Shown here: one piece after another, positions 39,536 through 48,332 of the stretch | Layout of the letters: the number at the start of each line of letters is the position of its first letter | Position numbering within the stretch: the stretch's first letter is position 1 | Source of the DNA: Achromobacter piechaudii NBRC 102461 | GTDB taxonomy: Bacteria; Pseudomonadota; Gammaproteobacteria; Burkholderiales; Burkholderiaceae_B | Length of the DNA stretch: 64,000 bases | Assembly: GCF_001571245.1 (NCBI RefSeq) | Contig: NZ_BCTK01000001.1 | Location: 248,001-312,000 of the forward strand | Direction: 5' to 3' | Translations under genes and position numbers: made by a program | The notes under the pieces: generated by a model | Database searches by the model: none | Seen by the model: the letters and a program-made list of their open reading frames with translations, nothing else | What the model was told of the DNA's origin: nothing

Positions 39536-40218
39536 GCGTCGATATCCGCGTGACCAAACGCATGGTGTCGGGCGAGCGCCACTTTGAACTGGATGCCGCC
39601 TTCGTTTCCTCGTCCCAGCGCATCGCCTTGTTCGGGCCGTCCGGAGCGGGCAAAAGCCTGACCTTGCGCGCGGTGGCAGGGCTGTTGCGCCCGGACGCCG
39701 GGCGCATCGAGATCAATGGCCGCGTGCTGTTCGACGCCCAGGCCGGCATATGCCTGCCGCCGCAGTCGCGGCGCGTGGCGTATCTGTTCCAAGACTACGC
39801 GCTGTTTCCCCATCTGACGGTGGCGCAGAACATTGCGTTCGGCTTGCGTCGCGGCTGGCGCAATCCGCCGCGCAACGAAGTCGGGCCCGAGGCGCGGCGC
39901 TGGGTGGACGCGTTCGAACTGGGCGCCATCACGGGCAGCTATCCCAGCGAAATTTCCGGGGGGCAGAAGCAGCGCGTGGCGCTGGCGCGGGCGCTGATGC
40001 TGCAACCCGACATGCTGCTGTTGGACGAGCCGTTTTCGGCGCTGGATTCGCAGCTGCGCGGGCGCATGCGCCAGGAGCTGAACGCCTTGCAACGCGAGTT
40101 GAACGTGCCGATGCTGCTGATCACGCACGACCCGGCCGATGTCGATGCCTTGGCCGACGAGGTATTCGAAGTGCGTGACGGCAGGGTCGGCAGCCGCCGG
40201 GATGATGTGGGCGTCTAG
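39532..40218 (+). CDS. modC: Molybdate ABC transporter ATP-binding protein, short form
   Basis: The 228-residue ATPase has Walker A (FGPSGAGKS, about residues 33-41), signature SGGQKQRVALARAL, Walker B (MLLLDEPFSALDS) and switch His (LLITHDP). It ends after the ATPase domain and lacks the C-terminal TOBE/Mop domain of the usual ModC of about 350 residues. Molybdate sensing in this strain may rely on the two Mop domains of ModE instead. It starts by overlap with modB and converges on modE. Confidence 0.92.
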   Translation: MSVDIRVTKRMVSGERHFELDAAFVSSSQRIALFGPSGAGKSLTLRAVAGLLRPDAGRIEINGRVLFDAQAGICLPPQSRRVAYLFQDYALFPHLTVAQNIAFGLRRGWRNPPRNEVGPEARRWVDAFELGAITGSYPSEISGGQKQRVALARALMLQPDMLLLDEPFSALDSQLRGRMRQELNALQRELNVPMLLITHDPADVDALADEVFEVRDGRVGSRRDDVGV

Positions 40219-40246
40219 CCGCGCACGGCCGGACCGGGTGGCGTAA

Positions 40247-41041
40247 TCAGTCCAGCACGCCCAGGATCACGCTGGACGCCTTGAAGATGGCCACGGCCGG
40301 CGCACCCACTTCCAGGCCCAGTTCCGTCGCGCTGTCGTTGGTCACGATGGCCACCAGCGTCGCGCCGCCTTCCATGCCGATCAGGATTTCGCTGTTGACC
40401 GCGCCCGGACGAATGGCGGTGATGTGGCCTTGCAACTGGTTGCGGGCCGACAGCCGCAGCCCGGGCCCTGGCGCCCCGACGATGACGGTCGATGCCTTGA
40501 CCAGCGCAATCGCTTCCTTGCCCGGTTCGAGCCCCAGCTCTTCGGTGCTTTCCCGCGTGATGGTGGCGGTGATGTGATGGCCGCCCGCGATGCGAAGCTG
40601 GATTTCATCGTTGACCGCGCCGGTGCGGATTTCGGTCACGGTGCCCAGGAATTTATTGCGTGCGCTGGTCTTCAACATGAAGCGCCTCATCAGGTCGATG
40701 TCGCCGCTGGCGTCCAGCCCCGCGCGCGTCAGGTTGTCCATGAACTTGCGGTGTTCGGCTTCCAGGGCGCGAAACGTCATGATGAGACGCCGCGCGCGAT
40801 CGGTCAGCTGCGTGCCGCCGCCGCCCTTGCCGCCCGCCGCGCGCAGCACCAGCGGTTCGCCCGCCAGGTTGTTCATCGCGTCGATGGCGTCCCAAGCCCC
40901 CTTGTAGCTCATGCCCACGGCGCGCGCGGCGGCCGTGATCGAGCCGGTGGCGTCGATCTGCGCCAGCAGGTCTATGCGGTTTTTTCCGCCCCAGGTCTGG
41001 GCGCCAGAACGAAACCAGATTGAGCCGTCAAGTTCCAACAT
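40247..41041 (-). CDS. modE: Molybdate-responsive regulator ModE
   Basis: The 264-residue protein has an N-terminal LysR-like winged HTH (GSITAAARAVGMSYKGAWDA, about residues 32-51). Two Mop/TOBE molybdate-binding domains follow, starting at SARNKFLGTVTEIRTGAVNDE (split, about 128-148) and LSARNQLQGHITAIRPGAVN (about 200-219). It matches E. coli ModE in length and layout. It is convergent with modC and presumably binds the ModE-like site at 37998-38021. Start at ATG 41041 gives MLELDGSIWFRSG. Confidence 0.93.
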   Translation of the reverse strand: MLELDGSIWFRSGAQTWGGKNRIDLLAQIDATGSITAAARAVGMSYKGAWDAIDAMNNLAGEPLVLRAAGGKGGGGTQLTDRARRLIMTFRALEAEHRKFMDNLTRAGLDASGDIDLMRRFMLKTSARNKFLGTVTEIRTGAVNDEIQLRIAGGHHITATITRESTEELGLEPGKEAIALVKASTVIVGAPGPGLRLSARNQLQGHITAIRPGAVNSEILIGMEGGATLVAIVTNDSATELGLEVGAPAVAIFKASSVILGVLD

Positions 41042-41236
41042 GCGTAAAGGGTCAAGGTCAGGGGTCAAAAATGAGCCCCGAGTGTACTGGAGGACGCCCG
41101 CTGCGGCGGGGCGAAATCGTGGTCGCGACGCGTCGCCAGAAGCCCGATGTGGGCGCGCGATGCGAATGAGATTCTGTTGAAACTTTATGGGCTTCGCGGC
41201 ACTATGTCGTGGCCCAGTCCTCTCGGAGACATCGAC

Positions 41237-41842
41237 ATGAAAGCGAATTTCGCGGTGAAATGGTTGGCGGCGGGTTCCATGGCGGCATTGCTCGCGGCTT
41301 GCGCCTCGGGCCCCACGATCAAGGGCGATTACGATCACCAGGCCGATTTCGCGCAGTACCGGACCTTCGGTTTCATGAGCCCCCTGGGCACCGACAAAGC
41401 AGGCTACAGCACCCTGCTCACCGAGCGCCTGAAGGCCGCCACGCGCGGCCAGATGGAAATGCGCGGCTATAGCTACAGCGCATCCAATCCCGACTTGCTG
41501 GTCAACTTCGGCGCCAAGTTGCAGCAGAAGACGCAAGTGACGCCTGCGCCGCCGCCGATGGGCCCTTACTATGGTTACCGTTCCGGCTTCTATGGCGGCT
41601 GGCCCGGCTACGGCTGGGGCGACGACGTCTATCAATACACCGAGGGCACGTTGAATATCGACCTGGTCGATCCGCGCCGCAAGCAACTCGTCTGGGAAGG
41701 CGTGGCCGTGGGCGAAGTCCAGAATCCGGATAGCGCCAACACACCCCAGAACGTGGACAAGGCCGTGGCGCAGATCTTCTCCAAGTACCCGTTCCGCGCC
41801 GGCGTCGCCGCGCCGCAGTTGCCGGATAAAAGCAAACCCTGA
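41237..41842 (+). CDS. DUF4136 family lipoprotein
   Basis: The 201-residue protein has a lipoprotein signal peptide with lipobox LLAAC at about residues 22-26. A DUF4136-type domain follows (DYDHQADFAQYRTFGFM; VDPRRKQLVWEGVAVGEV) with a Tyr/Gly-rich loop (GPYYGYRSGFYGGWPGYG) in the middle. Function is unknown; members sit in the envelope. GGAG is 10 nt before the ATG at 41237; a longer in-frame start at 41147 would lose the signal peptide. It is 14 bp upstream of the patatin-like gene, suggesting an operon. Confidence 0.85.
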   Translation: MKANFAVKWLAAGSMAALLAACASGPTIKGDYDHQADFAQYRTFGFMSPLGTDKAGYSTLLTERLKAATRGQMEMRGYSYSASNPDLLVNFGAKLQQKTQVTPAPPPMGPYYGYRSGFYGGWPGYGWGDDVYQYTEGTLNIDLVDPRRKQLVWEGVAVGEVQNPDSANTPQNVDKAVAQIFSKYPFRAGVAAPQLPDKSKP

Positions 41843-41856
41843 ATCGAGGTAGCCGC

Positions 41857-43050
41857 ATGACCGCTCGCCGCAAAGACCTGACCGAAGACACCGGCGACAC
41901 GCCGCCCTACGACACCGTCGCCCTGGTCCTGCAAGGCGGGGGCGCGCTGGGGTCCTACCAGGCGGGCGTGTACCAGGGCTTGCACGAGGCGGGCATCCGG
42001 CCCAACTGGATATCGGGCATTTCCATCGGGTCGATCAACGCGGCCATCATCGCGGGCTCGCGCGAAGATGAACGCGTGGATCGCCTGCGCGGTTTCTGGG
42101 AAAGCATCTGCCGGCCAGCCGGCTTTGCCGCCGTGCCCTGGGGCGACACGCTGGCCGGCATGTTCGAAGGCATTCCGTTCGGCTTTGGTTCGCCCGCCAT
42201 GAACGGCCAGTTGTCGGCGTTCCAGGCCTTGTTCTCGGGTCAGCCCGGCTTTTTCAAGCCGCGCTTTCCGCCGCCGTATTGGGCCAAGGGCGGGGGCGCG
42301 GCCTCCACCAGCTTCTACGACACCACGCCACTGGCCGCCACGCTGCGCCAGTTCGTGGATTTCGACGTGCTCAACAGCGGGGTGGTGCGCGCCAGCTTTG
42401 GCGTGGTCAATGTGCGATCCGGAAACTTCGCCTATTTCGACAGCCTGACGGATAAGCTCGGCCCCGAACACATCATGGCGTCGGGCGCATTGCCGCCGGG
42501 CTTTCCGTCCGTGGAAATCGATGGCGAACATTATTGGGACGGGGGCGTGGTCTCGAATACGCCGCTGGCGCAGGTGCTGACCACCGACAACATGCGCGAC
42601 ACGCTGGCTTTTCAGGTCGACCTGTGGCCCGCGCGTGGCGGGCTGCCGACGTCGCTCGAAGAGGTGGCCGAACGGCAGAAGGACATCCAGTATTCGAGCC
42701 GCACGCGCCTGGTCACGGACCAGTTGCGGCGCGTGCTCAAGTTGCGGCATGGCCTGCAGCGCCTGCTGGAGCGCATGCCCGAAGCCGAGCGCAATGCGCG
42801 CGACCTGGCCGACATCCGCAAGCTGTCGCACACGCCGGCCACCAACATCATCAACCTCATCTACGAAGCCAAGCACCGGGAGCGCTTTTCCAAGGACTAT
42901 GAATTCGGCACCGAGGCCATGCGGGAACACTGGGAATCCGGTTTGTCCGACATACGCCAGACGCTGGCCAAGCCCGGCATCCTGGCCCGGCCTACCGAGG
43001 ACAGTTGCTTCGTGACGCACGATATCCACCGCAACGGCCACCGCAATTAA
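41857..43050 (+). CDS. Patatin-like phospholipase
   Basis: The 397-residue protein has a patatin domain with oxyanion motif QGGGALGSYQAGV (about residues 26-38), Gly-x-Ser-x-Gly in GISIGS with Ser56 as nucleophile, and Asp228 in WDGGVVSNTP. A C-terminal region (about 270-397) of the DUF3734 type follows. It should hydrolyse ester bonds of lipids, possibly polyhydroxyalkanoate or phospholipid. There is no signal peptide. Its coupling with an outer envelope lipoprotein gene suggests a membrane-lipid role, but this is inference. Confidence 0.9.
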   Translation: MTARRKDLTEDTGDTPPYDTVALVLQGGGALGSYQAGVYQGLHEAGIRPNWISGISIGSINAAIIAGSREDERVDRLRGFWESICRPAGFAAVPWGDTLAGMFEGIPFGFGSPAMNGQLSAFQALFSGQPGFFKPRFPPPYWAKGGGAASTSFYDTTPLAATLRQFVDFDVLNSGVVRASFGVVNVRSGNFAYFDSLTDKLGPEHIMASGALPPGFPSVEIDGEHYWDGGVVSNTPLAQVLTTDNMRDTLAFQVDLWPARGGLPTSLEEVAERQKDIQYSSRTRLVTDQLRRVLKLRHGLQRLLERMPEAERNARDLADIRKLSHTPATNIINLIYEAKHRERFSKDYEFGTEAMREHWESGLSDIRQTLAKPGILARPTEDSCFVTHDIHRNGHRN

Positions 43051-43209
43051 TGCGCATTTGCGTAGGACTGGTCTGATATCCGGGCCTAACCCGCGCCAAG
43101 AGCGCGTCATCAGGCCGTAACGCCGGTAGTCTCCAAGCACAAACAGCAACCTGGTTCCGGACCACGGCCGCCGCCATCGTTGGCCAGGCCGTCCCGGTGG
43201 AGACTCAAG

Positions 43210-43611
43210 ATGACTGCTTTCGACGCTTTTTCCCCGCTAGGCCCGCCGCCGCCCAATGCCTCGCAACTGCCGCGAACGGCCGCGCCGCCGCTGCCGGGCA
43301 GCGACAGTCTCGATGGCTGGTGGAGCCTGCTTTACCGGGGGTGGACGCTACTGGCGCCTAGCGGCGTACGCATCGACCTGACCGAAATCGAACGCGCCTG
43401 CTTTCAATGCCTGCTGCGCAATCCGAACCGCGAATTGCGGCGCGAAGAGTTGATGGCCACGCGCGCCAGCACCAACCTGCGCACCTTGAATGTTGCGATA
43501 TGCCGACTACGCAGCAAAGTTCTGCGCACGGGAATCCGTTTGCCGCTGCATACTGTTCACGGCGTGGGCTATGTGTTCCTGGGCAATCTCAGAGAGCTTT
43601 CCGATCTCTGA
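43210..43611 (+). CDS. Orphan OmpR-like winged-helix DNA-binding protein
   Basis: The 133-residue protein consists mainly of an OmpR/PhoB-type winged HTH (about residues 46-127: LAPSGVRIDLTEIERACFQC; LRTLNVAICRLRSKVL; LHTVHGVGYVFLG) with a Pro-rich N-terminal 35 residues and no receiver domain. The start ATG at 43210 follows GGTGGAG. Orphan winged-helix regulators of this sort control their own or neighbouring genes without phosphorylation. Its position just upstream of the RND efflux operon suggests a regulatory role there. It is not proven; the next strong dyad is at 43671-43696. Confidence 0.75.
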   Translation: MTAFDAFSPLGPPPPNASQLPRTAAPPLPGSDSLDGWWSLLYRGWTLLAPSGVRIDLTEIERACFQCLLRNPNRELRREELMATRASTNLRTLNVAICRLRSKVLRTGIRLPLHTVHGVGYVFLGNLRELSDL

Positions 43612-43670
43612 ACCTGTTACCGATTTGTCTCTCCCACGCATCGTTTGAGCGGCTGAAAATACGTAATTTC

Positions 43671-43696
43671 CCCAATAACTGAGTTACATTATTGGG
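43671..43696. promoter_or_regulatory. Inverted repeat upstream of the efflux operon
   Basis: CCCAATAA (43671-43678) and TTATTGGG (43689-43696) form an exact 8-bp dyad around 10 bp, in AT-rich sequence 82 bp before the periplasmic adaptor gene. It may be an operator or a weak terminator for the winged-helix gene. Confidence 0.45.
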
Positions 43697-43777
43697 CTAT
43701 TCACGTGCCATGACTGATATAAGGCATTGCCTGATCGCCTTGTTGGTTTCGGTTCACTACGCTACGCGGGGGTTTCA

Positions 43778-45037
43778 ATGCGGTTTTTGCCTAAACGTGT
43801 TTCAGGTCTGGCTGTTTCCGGTGGCATCCTCGCGCTGATATTGGCGGGGTGCGGCGAAAAACCCCAGATGAACCCGGGCATGCCTCAGGTCAGCGTCATC
43901 ACCGTTCAACCCGAGCGCGCGCCCATCGTCTCTGAACTGCCGGGCCGCGTGGACGCCGTGCGCGATGCACAGATCCGTTCACGCGTCACCGGCATCGTTC
44001 AGAAGATCACCTTCGAGCAAGGTGGCGACGTCAAGGAAAACCAACTGCTGTTCAAGATCGACCCGGCGCCCTACAAGGCCGCCTACGATCAGGCGACCGC
44101 GCAGTTGAAGCAGGCGCAGGCCAATCTGTTCAGCGCCAAGTTGCTGGCGGACCGCTACGCGCCGCTGGTCAAGGCCAACGCGGTCAGCAAGCAGGAATAC
44201 GACAACGCCGTGGCCTCGTTCCGCCAGGCCGACGCCGCCGTTGCCGCGGCCAAGGCCGCGCAGGACAACGCGGCCATCAACCTGAGCTACACCGACGTCA
44301 CCTCGCCCATCACGGGCCGCATCGGCAAGCCGCTGGTCACCGAAGGCGCGCTGGTGGAATCCACGTCCGCCACGCAGATGGCGACCGTGCAGCAGCTGGA
44401 CCCGGTCTACGTCGACTTCACCCAGTCCACCGCCGAGCTGGCTGCACTGCGCCGCGCGTTCGCCAGCGGCAAGCTGCAACAGGTGGGCAAGGACACCGCA
44501 CGCGCCACCGTCGTGCTGGAAGACGGCACTGAATACTCGCATGCGGGCAAGCTACTGTTCACCGGCATCACCGTGGACCCGTCCACGGGCCAGGTGAACC
44601 TGCGCGCCGAAGTCCCCAACCCCGATGGCATCCTGTTGCCCGGCATGTATGTGCGGGTGCGGCTGGAGCAGGGCGTGGACGACAAGGCGCTGGTGGTGCC
44701 GCAGCAGGCGCTGCAACGCACCGCCGACGGTTCTCAGAGCCTGATGCTGGTCAAGGACAACAAGATCCAACAGGTGCCCGTCACGACAGGCGGCGCGCTC
44801 AAGAACAATTGGCTGATCACCAGCGGGTTGACGGCCGGCGACGTGGTCGTGGTCGAAGGCTTCCAGAAGATCCGCCCGGGCGCGCCGGTGCAGGTAAGCC
44901 AATGGACCAAGAACGGGGCCGCGCCGAAAGACGGCCAGGCGCCCGCGCAACCCGGCGCCAAGCCGGCCGCGCCGGCAGACCCGTCCAAGCCTGCCCAGCC
45001 CGCATCGCAGGACAAGGCCGCAGGCCAGAAATCTTAA
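43778..45037 (+). CDS. axyA: RND efflux periplasmic adaptor (AcrA/MexA/AxyA type)
   Basis: The 419-residue membrane-fusion protein is a lipoprotein (lipobox LAGC, about residues 22-25). Lipoyl, hairpin and beta-barrel domains follow: SRVTGIVQKITFEQGGDVKE (about 69-88), a coiled-coil hairpin (about 100-165) and SPITGRIGKPLVTEGALV. The tail is Ala/Pro/Lys-rich. The start ATG at 43778 is preceded by GGGGGTTTC. It joins the inner-membrane pump AxyB to the outer-membrane channel AxyM. A hairpin separates it from the pump gene. The AxyABM name is by analogy with Achromobacter; an AcrAB-type role in multidrug efflux is well supported. Confidence 0.9.
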   Translation: MRFLPKRVSGLAVSGGILALILAGCGEKPQMNPGMPQVSVITVQPERAPIVSELPGRVDAVRDAQIRSRVTGIVQKITFEQGGDVKENQLLFKIDPAPYKAAYDQATAQLKQAQANLFSAKLLADRYAPLVKANAVSKQEYDNAVASFRQADAAVAAAKAAQDNAAINLSYTDVTSPITGRIGKPLVTEGALVESTSATQMATVQQLDPVYVDFTQSTAELAALRRAFASGKLQQVGKDTARATVVLEDGTEYSHAGKLLFTGITVDPSTGQVNLRAEVPNPDGILLPGMYVRVRLEQGVDDKALVVPQQALQRTADGSQSLMLVKDNKIQQVPVTTGGALKNNWLITSGLTAGDVVVVEGFQKIRPGAPVQVSQWTKNGAAPKDGQAPAQPGAKPAAPADPSKPAQPASQDKAAGQKS

Positions 45038-45042
45038 GCGGC

Positions 45043-45064
45043 ACGCGGCGCTCAGGCGCCGCGT
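45043..45064 (+). other. Hairpin between adaptor and pump genes
   Basis: ACGCGGCGC (45043-45051), loop TCAG and GCGCCGCGT (45056-45064) form a 9-bp perfect stem 5 bp after the adaptor stop codon. The short TCCCCTTT that follows is a poor terminator tract. It could tune the adaptor to pump ratio. Confidence 0.45.
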
Positions 45065-45101
45065 TCCCCTTTGGTGAGCATCGCTTTCAGAGTCAGCCCA
45101 C

Positions 45102-48100
45102 ATGCCGCAATTTTTCATTGATCGACCAATTTTCGCCTGGGTAGTCGCCCTGTTCATCTTGCTGGCCGGGGTGTTGGCCATCCCGAACATGCCAGTGGCG
45201 CAATACCCCGACGTGGCCCCGCCGGCCATCACGATCACCGCCACGTATCCGGGCGCGTCCGCCAAGGAAGTGGCGGAATCGGTCACCAGCATCATCGAAG
45301 ACAAGCTTAACGGCGCCAAGGGCCTGATCTATTACGAGTCGGTCAGCGATTCCTACGGCACCGCCACCATCACCGCCACCTTCGCGCCGGGCACCAATCC
45401 CGATCTTGCGCAGGTGGACGTGCAGAACCGCGTATCCAACGTGATCGCGCAGTTGCCGGCGGCCGTGCAGCAACAGGGCCTGCAATACGAGCAGACCAGT
45501 ACCGGCTTCCTGATGATCGTGACGGTGTCGTCCGAAGATGGCTCGCTGGACCAGACGGCGCTGGCCGACTACATCACGCGCAACGTGCAGAACCCGGTAT
45601 CGCGCGTAGCCGGCGTGGGCCAGTTCCAGTTGTTCGCCGCGCCGCGCGCCATGCGCATCTGGGTGGATCCCGCCAAGCTGGTGGGCTTCAACCTGAGCAT
45701 GAACGAAGTCAACCAGGCGATCTCGGCGCAGAACGTCCTGATCTCCGGCGGCAGCATCGGTGCGCCGCCCAACCCGGAATCGCAGCGCATCACCGCCACT
45801 GTCACCGCCAACGGGCAATTGAGCACGGTGGAAGGCTTTGGCAAGATCGTGCTGCGCGCCAACACCGATGGTTCGAAGGTGTTGCTGCGTGACGTGGCCC
45901 GCGTGGAAGTCGGGGCCGACAACTACCAATTCGGCGCCCGCCTGAACGGCAAGCCCACGGCGGCCTTCGCCATCGTGCTGTCGCCGGACGCCAACGCGCT
46001 GGCCACTGCCCAGGGCGTGCGCCAGCAGATGGCGGAGCTGTCCAAGTATTTCCCGGGCAACATCCAGTACGCCATCCCCTACGACACCGCGCCTTACGTC
46101 AAGGTCTCGATCGAGCAGGTGCTGCATACCCTGGTCGAAGCCATGGTGCTGGTGTTCCTGGTGATGTACCTGTTCCTGCAGAACGTGCGCTACACGCTGA
46201 TCCCGGCGCTGGTCGTGCCGGTCGCCATGCTGGGCTCGTTCGCAGTGATGCTCGCGCTGGGCTTTTCCATCAACGTATTGACCATGTTCGCGATGGTGCT
46301 TGCCATCGGGATTCTCGTGGACGATGCGATCGTGGTGGTCGAGAACGTCGAACGCATCATGGCGACCGAAGGCCTGCCGCCCAAGGAAGCCACCAAGAAG
46401 GCGATGCCGCAGATCAGCGGGGCCATCATCGGCATTACGCTGGTGCTGGTGACGGTGTTCCTGCCGCTGGCATTCATGAGCGGGTCCGTGGGCGTGATCT
46501 ACCGGCAGTTCTCGGTGGCCATGGCCGTGTCGATCTTCTTCTCGGCCCTGCTGGCGCTGACCTTCACGCCGGCCTTGTGCGCCACCATTCTCAAGCCGGT
46601 GCCCAAGGGCCACCACAACGAGAAGAAAGGCTTCTTCGGCTGGTTCAACCGCAAGTTCGACGCCACCACGCACGGCTATCAGAACTGGGTGTCGCGCATT
46701 CTGCACAAGGGCGGCCGCATGATGCTGGCCTTCCTGGTGCTGGTGTTGCTGCTGGGCTGGTTGTACCTGCGCCTGCCGTCTTCGTTCCTGCCCGAGGAAG
46801 ATCAAGGCTACGTGATCAGCAACATCGAGCTGCCCACCGGCGCCAGCGCCAACCGCACGATCGAAGTGATCGAGCAGGTCGAGGAATATTTCCGCAATGT
46901 CCCGGCCGTCGAAAACGTCATTGCCGTGCAGGGCTACAGCTTCAACGGCAACGGCCTGAACGCCGCTATCGCGTTCACCACCCTGAAGGACTTCAAGGAC
47001 CGCAAGGAACGCCAGGATTCCGCCGGCGCCATCGCCTTCAACGCTTTCCAGAAGCAGTTGATGGGCATCCACGATGCGCAGGTGTTCACGCTGGTGCCGC
47101 CCGCCATTTCGTCCCTGGGCAACGCCACCGGCTTCGACCTGCGCTTGCAGGATCGTGCGTCGGGCGGGACCGAAGCGCTGGCCGCGGCCACGGGCCAGTT
47201 GATGGGCATGGCCATGAAGAGCCCGGTGTTGTCGCAGGTCCGCATCACGGGTCTGGCGGCGGGTACGCAGCTGACGCTGAACATCGACCGCGACAAGGCC
47301 GCCGCCCTGGGCGTGGACTTCAATGAAGCAGCCTCGCTGATCTCGACGGCGGTGGGTTCGGCCTACCTGAGCAAGTTCCCGAACATGGGCCGGATGCAGA
47401 ACATCTGGGTTCAGGCGGACGCGCCGTACCGCATGCAGCTGTCTGATGTGTTGCAGCTGAACGCGCGCAACACGCAGGGCGGGATGGTGCCGCTGTCCAC
47501 CTTTGTGTCGGCCGAGTGGGTGCAGGGGCCGGTGCAGGTGGTGCGCTACAACAGCTACGAGTCCATGCGTATCGGCGGCAGCGCCGCGCCGGGTTACACC
47601 ACCGGCCAGGCGATGGAAGAAATGCAGAACCTGGTGGCGCAGTTGCCGCAGGGCTTCGGCTATGAATGGACGGGGCTGTCCTACCAGGAACGGCAAGCGG
47701 GCAACCAGGCGCCGATCCTGATGGGCCTGTCGCTGCTGATCGTGTTCCTGGTGCTGGCCGCGCTGTACGAAAGCTGGGCCATCCCGCTGTCGGTCATGCT
47801 GGTGGTGCCGCTGGGGATGCTGGGCGCGGTGGCTTTGGTCAGCGCGCTGGGCATGTCCAACGACGTGTACTTCCAGGTGGGTATGGTGACCGTGATCGGG
47901 TTGGCGGCCAAGAACGCCATCCTGATCGTGGAGTTCGCCAAGGACCAGTACGCGCGCGGCATGGGGTTGTATGAATCGGCGGTGGAAGCCGCCAGGTTGC
48001 GGTTCCGGCCGATCCTGATGACCTCGCTGGCATTCATTCTGGGCGTGCTGCCGCTGGCGCTGGCCACCGGCGCGGGCGCAGCCAGCCAGCGCGCGGTCGG

Positions 48101-48332
48101 CCTGGGCGTGCTGGGCGGCATGTTGGCCGCCACGCCGTTCGCCGTGATCTTCGTGCCGACCTTCTTCGTGGTGGTCCTGGGCCTGTTCAAGACCCGTCCG
48201 CGCCTGCTGGGCGCAGAATTGAAGGCTTGGGAAGAAGAGCAGGCCGCCAAGAAAACGGCCGATGGCCAGCCCGTGACGGACACGGGCCACACTCCCGCAC
48301 AACCCAACGGTGGCCCGGAGGGCAAGGCATGA
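45102..48332 (+). CDS. axyB: RND multidrug efflux pump (AcrB/MexB/AxyB type)
   Basis: The 1,076-residue inner-membrane pump has the HAE1 RND layout: 12 membrane helices, two large periplasmic loops, proton relay Asp pair in GILVDDAIVVVENVERIM (about 402-419) and Lys in GLAAKNAILIVEFAKDQ (about 933-949). The start motif MPQFFIDRPIFAWVVALFIL is typical. It exports hydrophobic drugs, detergents and other amphiphiles with proton motive force. It overlaps the channel gene start by ATGA. The trailing 25 residues are polar and Pro-rich. Confidence 0.95.
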   Translation: MPQFFIDRPIFAWVVALFILLAGVLAIPNMPVAQYPDVAPPAITITATYPGASAKEVAESVTSIIEDKLNGAKGLIYYESVSDSYGTATITATFAPGTNPDLAQVDVQNRVSNVIAQLPAAVQQQGLQYEQTSTGFLMIVTVSSEDGSLDQTALADYITRNVQNPVSRVAGVGQFQLFAAPRAMRIWVDPAKLVGFNLSMNEVNQAISAQNVLISGGSIGAPPNPESQRITATVTANGQLSTVEGFGKIVLRANTDGSKVLLRDVARVEVGADNYQFGARLNGKPTAAFAIVLSPDANALATAQGVRQQMAELSKYFPGNIQYAIPYDTAPYVKVSIEQVLHTLVEAMVLVFLVMYLFLQNVRYTLIPALVVPVAMLGSFAVMLALGFSINVLTMFAMVLAIGILVDDAIVVVENVERIMATEGLPPKEATKKAMPQISGAIIGITLVLVTVFLPLAFMSGSVGVIYRQFSVAMAVSIFFSALLALTFTPALCATILKPVPKGHHNEKKGFFGWFNRKFDATTHGYQNWVSRILHKGGRMMLAFLVLVLLLGWLYLRLPSSFLPEEDQGYVISNIELPTGASANRTIEVIEQVEEYFRNVPAVENVIAVQGYSFNGNGLNAAIAFTTLKDFKDRKERQDSAGAIAFNAFQKQLMGIHDAQVFTLVPPAISSLGNATGFDLRLQDRASGGTEALAAATGQLMGMAMKSPVLSQVRITGLAAGTQLTLNIDRDKAAALGVDFNEAASLISTAVGSAYLSKFPNMGRMQNIWVQADAPYRMQLSDVLQLNARNTQGGMVPLSTFVSAEWVQGPVQVVRYNSYESMRIGGSAAPGYTTGQAMEEMQNLVAQLPQGFGYEWTGLSYQERQAGNQAPILMGLSLLIVFLVLAALYESWAIPLSVMLVVPLGMLGAVALVSALGMSNDVYFQVGMVTVIGLAAKNAILIVEFAKDQYARGMGLYESAVEAARLRFRPILMTSLAFILGVLPLALATGAGAASQRAVGLGVLGGMLAATPFAVIFVPTFFVVVLGLFKTRPRLLGAELKAWEEEQAAKKTADGQPVTDTGHTPAQPNGGPEGKA

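Noticed and set aside
45093-48302. A very long open frame on the minus strand opposite the RND pump gene
   Set aside because: It is antisense to a clearly conserved RND pump, has biased His/Arg/Gln-rich content and no family motif. High-GC coding DNA often leaves such frames open.
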